Assembly (NCBI RefSeq): GCF_009829075.1
Contig: NZ_WUQZ01000005.1
Location: 106,793 to 170,792, forward strand
DNA: 64,000 bases
Reading direction: 5' to 3'
From: Sphingobacterium composti
GTDB taxonomy: Bacteria > Bacteroidota > Bacteroidia > Sphingobacteriales > Sphingobacteriaceae
Shown here piece after piece: positions 8,996-18,011 of this stretch. Position 1 is the stretch's first letter; every line of letters begins with the position of its first letter. The notes beneath the pieces are model-generated. The model was not told the DNA's origin. It did no database searches and saw only the letters and a list, made by a program, of their open reading frames with translations. The position numbers and the translations under genes were made by a program.

Positions 8996-9901
8996 CTAAA
9001 AATCAAAAATATCAACAGCTGTTTTGTAGGTGGCCACATGTGCATCCACAATATCCTTAATATGAGTAGAATAACCTCCGCCCATCGATATTTGTATAGG
9101 AATCCTCAATTGATGACATCTATTAATCACCAAATAATCACGCTGTTTACATCCTTCTTTCGAAACTTTTAGTTTACCTAATTTATCGGAAGAAAGAATA
9201 TCTACGCCCGCTTGATAAAATACAAAATCAGGCTTTACACGTTCGAATAATTCGTCTAAATGACTAAGTAACAGACTCAAGTATTCTGTATCTGAAATTC
9301 CATCTTGAAGTTCTATGTCAAGATCAGATTTCTCTTTGATAAAAGGAAAATTCTTCGCACCATGCATGGAAAAGGTAAATACATCGGGATTATGTAGAAA
9401 GATATGTGCTGTTCCATTTCCTTGGTGGACATCAAGGTCAATGATCAATATTTTCTTTGCGAGACCTTTTGATAATAAATATTGCGAGGCAACTGCTTGA
9501 TCATTCATTAAGCAAAATCCTTCGCCGTAATCATGGCCTGCATGATGCGTGCCTCCTGCTGTATTGAACGAAATGCCGTATTCCATCGCATACAATGCAG
9601 ATTGAATCGTGCCATCCAAAATATACCGTTCTCGCTCCACAAGCGATTGCGAAAGTGGAAATCCTATTCTGCGCACCATCTTCGCATCCAATGTCAAGTC
9701 AAATAGGTGTTGAACATATTCACGTTCATGACCTAAGCAGCAGGTTTCAAAATCCGCTAATTTTGGTTCGAAAAAACTATCCTTATCTACAATTCCTTCG
9801 TAAAGCAATTGCGCGGGAATAAGCTCATATTTGACCATCGGAAAACGATGCCCTTCGCGTAAAGGGTGAATATATGCAGTATGATGGGCGATTTTTAGCA
9901 A
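8996..9901 (-). CDS. Histone deacetylase-fold amidohydrolase
   Basis: This 301-residue protein has the class I/II deacetylase core: the catalytic pair His119-His120 in THHAGHDYGEGFC and metal ligands in IDLDVHQGNGT (Asp155, Asp157, His159). MGGGY lies near the C-terminus. Bacterial members remove acetyl groups from polyamines, acetoin-related substrates or protein lysines, and the sequence does not decide which. It lies 40 bases upstream of the nucleoid-associated protein gene, with both on the minus strand, and is divergent from yceH. Confidence 0.92.
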   Translation of the reverse strand: MLKIAHHTAYIHPLREGHRFPMVKYELIPAQLLYEGIVDKDSFFEPKLADFETCCLGHEREYVQHLFDLTLDAKMVRRIGFPLSQSLVERERYILDGTIQSALYAMEYGISFNTAGGTHHAGHDYGEGFCLMNDQAVASQYLLSKGLAKKILIIDLDVHQGNGTAHIFLHNPDVFTFSMHGAKNFPFIKEKSDLDIELQDGISDTEYLSLLLSHLDELFERVKPDFVFYQAGVDILSSDKLGKLKVSKEGCKQRDYLVINRCHQLRIPIQISMGGGYSTHIKDIVDAHVATYKTAVDIFDF

Positions 9902-9981
9902 AGTAAGTCTTTTTTAGCACACGAAAATACGAAGAACTAAATAATTCTTATCTTCGAAAAGTATAAACCTTACTTAAAAAA

Positions 9982-10644
9982 ATGGAAACACAAAAACCAA
10001 TTCCTACATTAAATGCAGAACAAATTCGTGTATTAGGCTCTTTACTAGAAAAGTCGAAAACAACACCCGAATATTATCCAATGACAATAAATGGATTGCA
10101 AACCGCTTGCAATCAAAAGACATCACGTAAGCCTGTGGTAAATTACGATGAGAGTACAATCGTGAGTACGTTGGATGGGTTGAAAAAAATTGGATTGATA
10201 TCGACTGTAGTTGGTGGTGGCTCCAGAGTGACCAAATACAAACATAATATTGCAATACATTACCCATTAGTTCCTGCGGAATTGGCGATTTTGTGTCTAT
10301 TGTTCTTGCGTGGACCTTTGACGGCTGGCGAAATAAATTCTAATTCTGGCAGATTGTATGAGTTTGATGATATTGAGGAAGTGCAGACGTATTTAAATAA
10401 ACTGGCTGAGGAGGAAACGCCTTACATCAAGTTATTGCCTAAGAAGCCAGGTCAAAAAGAGGCTCGTTATGTCCATTTGTTCGCAGATTTTGATGAAGAA
10501 GATTATGAAAATTCTATCGTTTCAGCATCATCTAATAGTAACAGTGGTCAAGTTCAGCAATTGGAAGAACGTGTGGCTACGTTGGAAGCGGAACTTTCAA
10601 AACTTCGTGAAGAGTTTGATAACTTGCTTGCTCAATTAACATAA
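9982..10644 (+). CDS. YceH family protein (DUF480)
   Basis: The 220-residue protein opens with LNAEQIRVLGSLLEKSKTTPEYYPMTINGLQTACNQK, shown here split as LNAEQIRVLGSLLEKSK and YYPMTINGLQTACNQK. That is the signature of DUF480/YceH, which folds as two winged helices. The last 35 residues (VQQLEERVATLEAELSKL) form a coiled coil. The function is unknown; the fold suggests a DNA-binding or protein-interaction role. The YCF48 gene follows after 8 bases. Confidence 0.93.
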   Translation: METQKPIPTLNAEQIRVLGSLLEKSKTTPEYYPMTINGLQTACNQKTSRKPVVNYDESTIVSTLDGLKKIGLISTVVGGGSRVTKYKHNIAIHYPLVPAELAILCLLFLRGPLTAGEINSNSGRLYEFDDIEEVQTYLNKLAEEETPYIKLLPKKPGQKEARYVHLFADFDEEDYENSIVSASSNSNSGQVQQLEERVATLEAELSKLREEFDNLLAQLT

Positions 10645-10652
10645 CACATATT

Positions 10653-11663
10653 ATGCTATCAAAAATCGTATCTATCGCCCTTTCTATTTTTATTGGAACA
10701 CTGTGCTGTGCACAAACCTTTACACCACTCGTAGAGAATATTTCCGCTAGTTTTCGTGGCATGTCTACAGTAGGTAAGAAAATAGTTTGGGTCAGTGGTA
10801 GTAATGGAACTGTAGGTTTTTCTAAAGATGAGGGGATAAATTGGCAATGGGTAAATCCTATAGGTTATGAAAAATACGATTTTCGGGATATCTATGCTTT
10901 TTCAGATAAAGAAGCTGTAATTATCAACGCTGGTTCACCAGCTGTTGTACTTCATACGACGAATGCAGGTAAAACTTGGGAGAAAGTGTATGAAAATAAC
11001 CATCCCAACATATTTCTAGATGATTTGGATTTTGTTGGCAAAAATGGTTTTATACTTGGTGATCCCATTGAAGGAAAATTCCAACTACTAAAAACCAGCA
11101 ACAAAGGAAAAACTTGGACAGACGTCAGCAACGATTATTTCCTTATCGCAGATGAAGGTGAAGCTGCATTTGCAGCATCAGGATCGTCGATGAAACTATT
11201 TAAAGACCGTTTGTATATCGGAACAGGCGGGAAATATTCCAGTTTCTTCAATTACAATCCTAAAGGCTTACAAATAGACAAGTACGATGTGCCTATTTGG
11301 TCTGGTGAATCTTCCACAGGGATTTTTGCTATTGACTTTTGGAATTTAAATACCGGAATTGCTGTCGGCGGAAATTACTTGGACGATAAAAACAACCAGA
11401 ATAATATTTTACTAACTAAGGATGCTGGTTTGAGTTGGACTAAACCCAATACCCCAGTTTTGGGTTACCGTTCTGATGTGCTTTACATTACCGAAAATGT
11501 TGTGCTGGCAACCGGAACTTCCGGCACGGATATTTCGTATGATGGCGGTTACAATTGGAAAAATATCTCTACTCTTAGTTTTAATACGTTAGCAAAAAGC
11601 ACGAATAATAAAGTGATTTATTTAACAGGCTCTAAAGGTAATGTGTATAAATTGAAGTTATAA
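10653..11663 (+). CDS. Exported YCF48/BNR-type beta-propeller protein
   Basis: A signal peptide (about residues 1-21, ending CAQ) is followed by repeats with AGKTWEKVYENN, KGKTWTDV, AGLSWTKP and GYNWKNIS. Each is the GxxW turn of a YCF48/BNR-like propeller blade. The length of 336 residues fits a six- or seven-bladed propeller. Such proteins in Bacteroidota are envelope-located with unknown partners; relatives in phototrophs help assemble photosystem II. It lies 8 bases after yceH. Confidence 0.85.
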   Translation: MLSKIVSIALSIFIGTLCCAQTFTPLVENISASFRGMSTVGKKIVWVSGSNGTVGFSKDEGINWQWVNPIGYEKYDFRDIYAFSDKEAVIINAGSPAVVLHTTNAGKTWEKVYENNHPNIFLDDLDFVGKNGFILGDPIEGKFQLLKTSNKGKTWTDVSNDYFLIADEGEAAFAASGSSMKLFKDRLYIGTGGKYSSFFNYNPKGLQIDKYDVPIWSGESSTGIFAIDFWNLNTGIAVGGNYLDDKNNQNNILLTKDAGLSWTKPNTPVLGYRSDVLYITENVVLATGTSGTDISYDGGYNWKNISTLSFNTLAKSTNNKVIYLTGSKGNVYKLKL

Positions 11664-11680
11664 ATTTTAAATTTACAATA

Positions 11681-11709
11681 CGTCATTTGGAACGATAGAG
11701 AGAAAACTA
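11681..11709 (+). repeat. Copy 1 of an interspersed intergenic repeat (CGTCATTTCGA type)
   Basis: It begins CGTCATTTGGAACGATAGAG and continues with AGAAAACTA. Related copies are at 13016-13045 (reverse), 58820-58850 and 60509-60590. All copies lie between genes, close to gene ends. Confidence 0.6.
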
Positions 11710-11893
11710 AACCAAACAGAAGATTTCTATTGGTTGCTAGGCTTCAATTTACGGAAATTTAGCATCCAAAACAAGACTTTATATAACCAAAATTAAGCTC
11801 TTTAATTTCAAATGATTATAGATTTATTTGTTATTTTTAAATGTATTTGCTATTGTGTATATTTAAGAGTTAACTGACATTATAAACCTCAAA

Positions 11894-12891
11894 ATGAAGG
11901 AAACTCGGGTAGCAGAAAGGATACTTTCTGCAATAAACAAAAATGTTGCTGAAAAGAAATGGAAATGCATAATCGGAAATTGTAAAGAGAATGCAATAAA
12001 CTCACATATATATCAACAGAATGGAATACTTAACAATGTTGCAGAAAATGGGCACTTAATGGAAGTAAAACCAATAGATGTTTTTAAATGGCAAAATAAA
12101 AAATTTCATGAAATTACAAATTTTAAAAGAATTGGAATTACACAAGCTTTTAGCTATCCGACTTTATGCAATCATCATGACACTTCAATTTTTTTAGATA
12201 TTGAAAGACATCCAATTAACCTAAATGATTACAGAAACCAAGTACTTTTTTTTTCTATCGGACACTTTTATCTGCAAAACGTAAGACACAAATTGTACTT
12301 GATAAAGAAACGAGGATTACAAAATCACAAATTTTAGCATCAAATTCTTACTGTAGACCAGTAATTAACATGTCGTTAAAGAATATTGGTGTGATAAATG
12401 ATCTGCTTAACCGACATGACGCTGAAATCAGCAGATTTTCCACAGATATTTTAAATGATCATCAAAGTTTTACTATTATCAAGTTTGAGTATGATTTGGT
12501 CAAAGCTTACGGCATGTCTATGAACTTTAGTCCTGAATCTCAAAATTTTGTTTACACAAATGTTTTTCCTTACGACGGTAAGACAATTGTTCTAGTCGGG
12601 AGTTTTAACGAGAACATGGATTTGTGGACAAAACAGTACTTTGACACTTGGTGCAATCTATCAAGTAGAGATTTTGAAATTAAGTTAACAACATTTCTAT
12701 CAAAGAATAGTGAGAATTGGGGACTTTCGCCAAAAATTGTAGAAAACATAAAAGCTGAAGATTTGAATAAATTTCTTAGGCTAAAATCAGACATTGTAAC
12801 AAAAGGAATACTTTCTGATATAGAATTTATTTTGGATTTAGACTATAAGACGGATTATAATTTCTTTGCTGAAAACAATTACGGCTGCTAA
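11894..12891 (+). pseudogene. Unknown C/H-rich protein split by a frameshift at a T9 tract
   Basis: Frames 11894-12337 and 12370-12891 are pieces of one protein of about 332 residues. After the T9 run (12246-12254) the original frame reads SIGHFY. The +1-base frame reads YRTLLSAKRKTQIVLDKE and stays open through 12370 to 12891, so adding one T restores the whole gene. The N-terminal part has CIIGNCKENAINSHI and LCNHHD, a likely zinc site (Cys-Cys-His / Cys-His-His). The C-terminal part is alpha/beta without known motifs. I do not recognise a function. The base composition is more AT-rich than that of its neighbours. Confidence 0.7.
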
Positions 12892-12945
12892 CATCGGCAA
12901 CCTTTTCGATTTTCCACTTATTTCAATAGACTAATCAAAATATTC

Positions 12946-12980
12946 GACCTCGTTTAAAGCTATATATACGAGGTTTGTTG
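12946..12980 (+). terminator. Possible terminator hairpin after the split gene
   Basis: CCTCGT and ACGAGG can pair around a 16-base AT-rich interval, followed by TTTGTTGTTTT. It is weaker than the other terminators here. Confidence 0.4.
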
Positions 12981-13015
12981 TTTTATCAATGTATGATAAT
13001 TGAATAATTGGTTGG

Positions 13016-13045
13016 TAGATATTTCACTACGTTCAATATGACGAA
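13016..13045 (-). repeat. Copy 2 of the interspersed intergenic repeat (reverse)
   Basis: Read on the minus strand it is CGTCATATTGAACGTAGTGA followed by AATATCTACC. This is the same element as at 11681 and close to the form CGTCATTTCGAACG-n-AGTGAGAAATCT. Confidence 0.6.
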
Positions 13046-13128
13046 ATTAACTAAGGGACAAAAGCTAATAAACAAATAAGCCGTAACAAATCAATGCTAC
13101 GACTTTTCTTTATATTTCTTTAAAAGGA

Positions 13129-15003
13129 TTATTTTCCTAATCTTGTTAAGATAGCTTCCATTTCTGAAATCACCTTATTGATTTTAGAGATAGTCAAATC
13201 AAAAGGTTCTTTTGAATTCATATCTACCCCAGCATCAACTAATAATTCTACAGGATATTTTGTGCTTCCTGAAGCCAAGAAATCCAAATACTTTTTACGG
13301 TCAGCAGCTGTACCATTCAACACTTTCTCCGACAATGCTGCCGAGGCTGTGTAAGATGTTGCGTATTGATACACGTAGAAATTGTAGTAGAAATGCGGAA
13401 TGTAAGACCATTCGGATTTTACATTATCATCTACGATACAGATACCTTTGTCGTGACCGTAATATTTACGCGTCAAGTCCAAATACATCTTATCAAAGTC
13501 TTCTCCTGTCAACGCCTCTCCTTTTCCAACTTTTTCGTGAATCATCAATTCAAATTCAGCAAATTGCGTCTGACGGTATAATGTACCTTTAGCACCCTCC
13601 AAATAGTTACCTAAAATCGCTAAACGTGTTTTGTCGTCTTTGATTTGTTTTAACATATAGTCATTCAACAACTCTTCATTCAATGTAGATGCAACCTCTG
13701 CAACAAAAATAGAATAATTAGAATTTGCAAAATGCTGTTTTTTATTTGTCAAATAAGAATGCATCGTATGCCCCAATTCGTGCGTCAATGTAGACATATC
13801 GTTGTATTTGCCGTTGTAATTCATCAAAATGTACGGATGCACATCGTAAGCTGAACCATTCGAATACGCACCAGAACGTTTGCCTTCATTTGGATACATA
13901 TCAATCCATCGCTCGTGAAAAGCTTTATACGACACGTCTATATATTCTTTTCCTAAAGGCTTTAAGGACTTAAGGATATTTTCAATAGACTCTTCGACAG
14001 TATATGAAAGATCTACTTTATCAACTAATGGAGCATATAAATCATAGTAATGAAGCTGATCCAAACCCATCATTCTTTTACGTAAATTCAGGTAACGGTG
14101 GAAAGTTTCCAAATTACTGTTTACATTTTTAACCAAATTATGGTACACATCGGTAGGAATATTACCTGCATCCAATGCACTTTCTAGCGTACTATTGTAG
14201 TTGCGTGCCTTAGCGTAGAAAGATGCGGATTTAAGATTGCCATACAATGTTGATCCTAATGTACGTTGGAATTCATTTAATTTTCCGAAATAAACCTCAA
14301 ATGCTTTTTTACGCACATCACGGTTTTCACTTGCACGATACAATGAGAAATTAGCCGCATTTAATTTTACTTTTTTACCATCTACTTCAATATCACCATA
14401 TGGAAATTCGGCATTCGAGAATGTGCTATAGATTTCAGCGGCATTACCTGCCATCAATGAAGAATAAGCCAATATCTTCTCTACTTCTTCCGAACCAGTA
14501 TGCGCACGCTTGCGTAGTAAATCTGTTAAGTAAAATTTGAATGTAGAAAGACCTTTTTCTTTTTCAAAAAAGCTTTTCAGTTGCGTGTCCGTCAATGTCA
14601 ATAACTCCGGCTCCATATATGAGGTCAACGCACCATATTGTGAGAAAAGTTGACTCATTTCTTGTTTCATACCAGCGTATTTAGTCACGCGGGTGTCTTG
14701 ATCAGACATCATGGATGCATAAGAGTATAATCTTGTCATTTCTTTGGAAATTTTCGTACTAAACTCTAAAGCTTCTAATAATGTAGACGCAGATTGGGTT
14801 AATTTTCCTTTATACTGCGCTGCCTTTTGCATCTCTTGTTGGATACGATCTTTCTCCGCTTTCCATGCGTCATCTGTTGCATATAAGTCCGTCAGGTTCC
14901 ACTTGTACTTGTCTGGCAGCTCATCTCTAACCTTCATTTGACTAAAAGCTACCGAAGTCGAAAATAACATTACAGCAGTCATTAATTTAGTTTTTTTAAG
15001 CAT
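13129..15003 (-). CDS. pepF: Oligoendopeptidase F (M3B), exported
   Basis: This 624-residue zinc peptidase has a signal peptide (about 1-21, ending AFSQ), so it is periplasmic or surface-bound, unlike the cytoplasmic Firmicutes enzyme. The zinc site HELGHTMHSYL begins at His408, and the C-terminal GHDKGICIVDD region is typical of M3. It hydrolyses short peptides. It stands as a single gene, with weak dyads (AGCCGTA/TACGACT at 13079-13104) downstream that may end transcription. Confidence 0.94.
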   Translation of the reverse strand: MLKKTKLMTAVMLFSTSVAFSQMKVRDELPDKYKWNLTDLYATDDAWKAEKDRIQQEMQKAAQYKGKLTQSASTLLEALEFSTKISKEMTRLYSYASMMSDQDTRVTKYAGMKQEMSQLFSQYGALTSYMEPELLTLTDTQLKSFFEKEKGLSTFKFYLTDLLRKRAHTGSEEVEKILAYSSLMAGNAAEIYSTFSNAEFPYGDIEVDGKKVKLNAANFSLYRASENRDVRKKAFEVYFGKLNEFQRTLGSTLYGNLKSASFYAKARNYNSTLESALDAGNIPTDVYHNLVKNVNSNLETFHRYLNLRKRMMGLDQLHYYDLYAPLVDKVDLSYTVEESIENILKSLKPLGKEYIDVSYKAFHERWIDMYPNEGKRSGAYSNGSAYDVHPYILMNYNGKYNDMSTLTHELGHTMHSYLTNKKQHFANSNYSIFVAEVASTLNEELLNDYMLKQIKDDKTRLAILGNYLEGAKGTLYRQTQFAEFELMIHEKVGKGEALTGEDFDKMYLDLTRKYYGHDKGICIVDDNVKSEWSYIPHFYYNFYVYQYATSYTASAALSEKVLNGTAADRKKYLDFLASGSTKYPVELLVDAGVDMNSKEPFDLTISKINKVISEMEAILTRLGK

Positions 15004-15085
15004 ATCATCTGTATTTTTTCAACTGCTAATTTAAAAAAAAAGATTTTGTATTGGAGTTAATTAATTGAGGTCTCACAATAAACAG

Positions 15086-15117
15086 AAAAACTCTAGAATA
15101 CTTATTCTAGAGTTTTA
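15086..15117 (-). terminator. Terminator after the phosphoesterase gene
   Basis: A 14-bp stem (15087-15100 with 15103-15116, AAAACTCTAGAATA and its complement) has almost no loop and A/T runs on both sides. It lies 28 bases past the phosphoesterase stop. Confidence 0.8.
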
Positions 15118-15144
15118 AGTTGATGTTTTGATATAGGTAGGTTA

Positions 15145-16707
15145 TTAATTTTCCAATACTGTGATTTCTTTATTTGCAAAATGAACTTTTCCATACATAT
15201 CTGTGGCTCTAATGTGCACATTATGTTTTCCAGCATTTAGTTTTGGTAGTTTGATTGACCACAAATGATTAGAAATCATAGGATCACGTGGTCTTATCCC
15301 TTTGACATAATCATTTGCTAAATCAAAGTTTAAGACTTCTTGAACAAATGAAGGGTCCAATGTTTCTGAATAAACCATCGGTTTCCATTTGCCATTTCCA
15401 ATTTTGTATTCTACCTTATCTTTGGAGCTGCCCATGAAAAAATTAGCATAAATGGTATACTTACGTGCGTATTTGGTATTAATAATAGAAGGACCAGATA
15501 GATTGATCTGATAAGAAGGATCAGCACCAGCTACTTTGTAATCAAAAGAATAGGTGTTTCCTTTAACGTTTAATATTGCGTAGCCTTTAGGTGTGCCATC
15601 GCGCATACTTGCATTCGGAATTCCATTGGCTTTGATATGTCCAGAATACCAATCACCACATGTGGTACCTACATTGAATTCGTGGTGAGGTTTATCTCTC
15701 TTCCAGCCCTGCTCCTTCCCATAAAACAATTGTTCTTGGTAATGCGTATGTGCAGCCATAGAAACTGTATTCGGATATTCAGCCAATAAATCAAATAGTC
15801 GCTGTCTGTCTTCTTCTCTGAAGTTCACGTTTCTTTGAATAAGTGGAATATGATAAGCCAATACGATCAGTTTATCCTTAGGCACAAATTTTAGATTATT
15901 TTCAATAAAATCTAATTGCGATTTTCTAAATCCCCCAATATATTTATATCGCTCAGTGACATATGGGTAATAGATATTATCTAATACTATAAAATGTGCA
16001 TTACCATAATTGAAAGCATAATTATTAGGGCCAAAATGACTCTCAAAAGTTTCGTCAGATAAGGAATCTACTTCGACATCGTAATCCATATCATGATTAC
16101 CCATCACATTAAACCAGGTCAAGCCCGCATCTGCGACAGCATCTAAATAGGGCTGATGTAATGTCAAATTATCACCAGCTATATCACCTAGGCTTATACC
16201 AAATTGATATTCATCAGTTACTTTTAAATCTTTAATTATATCCTTATGAAAGAAATCTATCTCTTCTAAACTATACGGTTGAGGATCTCCAAATACGAAA
16301 GCTTTGAAGTTTTCTTTGTCTTTTTGAAAATAAAGTGGAAAGTCTACGGATTTAGGCAATTCGCCAGTAGGTTTTACGCCTCCATATTTCAAGGTAGGCG
16401 ATCCATTAGGCTTGTGAACATAATAAAACTGAGGCAAGTTTTTTTCATTCACAGGGTATATATAATCAGATGGCTTGATAACGAATATTATATTATCATT
16501 ACCCACAGGCAATGTATATTCACCCTTACCATTTGTCTGTACGACTTCAATTCCATTACTTACAGAGACATTTGGGATTCCTTTTTCATTGCGATCCTTC
16601 TTACCATTTTGATTAAGATCATCGTAAACGACACCTTTAACTTTATTTTGTGAAAATGCCGTATGGCCATAGCAAATCAGTGATAATATAAAAAATAAGT
16701 GTTTCAT
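15145..16707 (-). CDS. Exported calcineurin-like phosphoesterase with N- and C-terminal accessory domains
   Basis: The 520-residue protein has a signal peptide (1-19, ending AFSQ). Next comes an SdrD-like beta domain (GVVYDDLNQNGKKDRNEKGI), then the metallophosphatase motifs FGDPQ, LGDIAGD, MGNHDMD, AYHIPL and AAHTHYQ in order. A C-terminal beta domain ends with NVHIRATDMYGK. These match the MetallophosN-Metallophos-MetallophosC architecture common in Bacteroidota. It probably removes phosphate from glycans or lipids in the periplasm. It follows the GH43 fragment on the same strand and may be a surviving member of the decayed locus. Confidence 0.92.
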   Translation of the reverse strand: MKHLFFILSLICYGHTAFSQNKVKGVVYDDLNQNGKKDRNEKGIPNVSVSNGIEVVQTNGKGEYTLPVGNDNIIFVIKPSDYIYPVNEKNLPQFYYVHKPNGSPTLKYGGVKPTGELPKSVDFPLYFQKDKENFKAFVFGDPQPYSLEEIDFFHKDIIKDLKVTDEYQFGISLGDIAGDNLTLHQPYLDAVADAGLTWFNVMGNHDMDYDVEVDSLSDETFESHFGPNNYAFNYGNAHFIVLDNIYYPYVTERYKYIGGFRKSQLDFIENNLKFVPKDKLIVLAYHIPLIQRNVNFREEDRQRLFDLLAEYPNTVSMAAHTHYQEQLFYGKEQGWKRDKPHHEFNVGTTCGDWYSGHIKANGIPNASMRDGTPKGYAILNVKGNTYSFDYKVAGADPSYQINLSGPSIINTKYARKYTIYANFFMGSSKDKVEYKIGNGKWKPMVYSETLDPSFVQEVLNFDLANDYVKGIRPRDPMISNHLWSIKLPKLNAGKHNVHIRATDMYGKVHFANKEITVLEN

Positions 16708-16782
16708 AGATTGATGTTGACATTTAAAGAGGGATTAAAATGTGCATAAAATCCCTATCGTTCAGGTAAATATTTAGTTTGT

Positions 16783-17664
16783 TTATTTATGTAATGTAGG
16801 ACCATGAATGATCAATCTTCCATTTTTCGTAATTTCTAATTCATCAATAAAGACCATTCTTTTATGACCAGTCTTAGTAGTTCGACCGTGATATACGCAA
16901 TAAATTTTTCCATTATCCAACAACAAACTATTGTGTCCAGTTCCAGTTACACCGCCATCTTTTTGCAGAATAGGATTTGTAACAGATTTTTTGAAAGGAC
17001 CTAAAGGACTTTTGGAAGTTGCATAACCAATAGCGTAGTTTTCTCCATCAAAATTATTAGAAGAATACATCATATAGTAAAGATCATTATGCTTAAATAT
17101 ATAAGACCCTTCTGTCCATCTTCGCCCAACTTCTTTGGAAGTAACCGAACGGCTTTCCCACTCATGTTCATTCATTTTTGTGGGAGGAGTAAATAAAACT
17201 TTAGGTTCACCTATGACGCCAGAAAAATCAGGCTTTAATTCTACGACATATATCCAACTTTCTTCTACCTCATTAAAATAATTCTTCCATTTTGCCCATT
17301 CTGATATTTCACTTTCGACAGGATGCTTGTAACAACATCTCGAATAGTACATATAAACTTTTCCATTATCCCAAAATACATTGGCATCTATAATAGGATA
17401 GTCTGGATTAAAAATTGGCTTATCATACATATCTATAAATGGACCAAGTGGGTTATCTGCGACCGCAACGCCAATTTTAAAGTTTTCTAATTCATTCGAA
17501 GGATTATATTTCCATTGCGCACTATAGAACATGTAAAACTTGCCGTCTCTTTCATAAACTTCAGTAGCCCAAAATGCACTAATTCCCCAAGCATTCTTTT
17601 GTGTTGCATCATATACTACCCCTTCTCGTTTCCAATCTTTCAGATTGTCTGAAGAAAATTGACA
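16783..17664 (-). pseudogene. GH43 glycoside hydrolase, N-terminus deleted
   Basis: The frame is open upstream of Met 17532 as QFSSDNLKDWKREGVVYD and AFWATEVYERDGKFYMFYS, so 17532 is an internal Met and not a start. The five-bladed GH43 propeller is recognisable from IDANVFWDNGKVYMYYS (transition-state Asp) and WTEGSYIFKHND (general-acid Glu). The first blade with the catalytic-base Asp is missing. At about 17658-17664 the sequence switches, out of frame, to the start of a TonB-dependent receptor. The product cannot be an active enzyme. The stop at 16783 is normal. Confidence 0.88.
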
Positions 17665-17849
17665 GCATCTAATACCTCTTTTAGTGACTTATTTTTCACC
17701 GAAAGAGTAAAAGTCTGAGCTGAAGTTTCTGCCTTACCTTGTAACATAAATAACAGTAGAAAGACAATAGTTATTTTCATGGGTATCAATAATTCTTTTA
17801 CTTCTATAGGAACATACATTCCAATAGAAAATAATTTCATTTTTTTCAT
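17658..17849 (-). pseudogene. SusC-type TonB-dependent receptor, first ~64 codons only
   Basis: From ATG 17849 the sequence reads MKKMKLFSIGMYVPIEVKE, then a membrane signal (IPMKITIVFLLLFMLQ) and TFTLSVKNKSLKEVLDAV, the start of the STN domain of a SusC/RagA receptor. It is then cut off at about 17660, and reading on gives only FLQTI and a TGA at 17640-17642. The rest of the receptor (about 1,000 codons) and any SusD gene are gone. It follows FecR and sigma in the standard order of such loci. Confidence 0.85.
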
Positions 17850-18011
17850 TAAGTTTGTTTTGTTTGGATGTTTACACTTGGTTTAATTTACATTCTGCTT
17901 TTGGCAGAGTCCGAACATTAGGGGGAGGTGTTGGTCGCACTTCCCTATCTTTTTAATGTAAATAATTGGTTTGTGCTTGTTATTTCATAGTTTCATATTT
18001 TAAATTTATAA

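Noticed and set aside
16783..17532. A complete short GH43 gene starting at 17532
   Set aside because: GH43 coding continues in frame upstream of that Met to about 17661, so it is an internal Met of a truncated gene.
17640..17849. A 69-residue gene on its own
   Set aside because: It is the start of a SusC receptor cut at the deletion scar, with five chance codons added before the stop.
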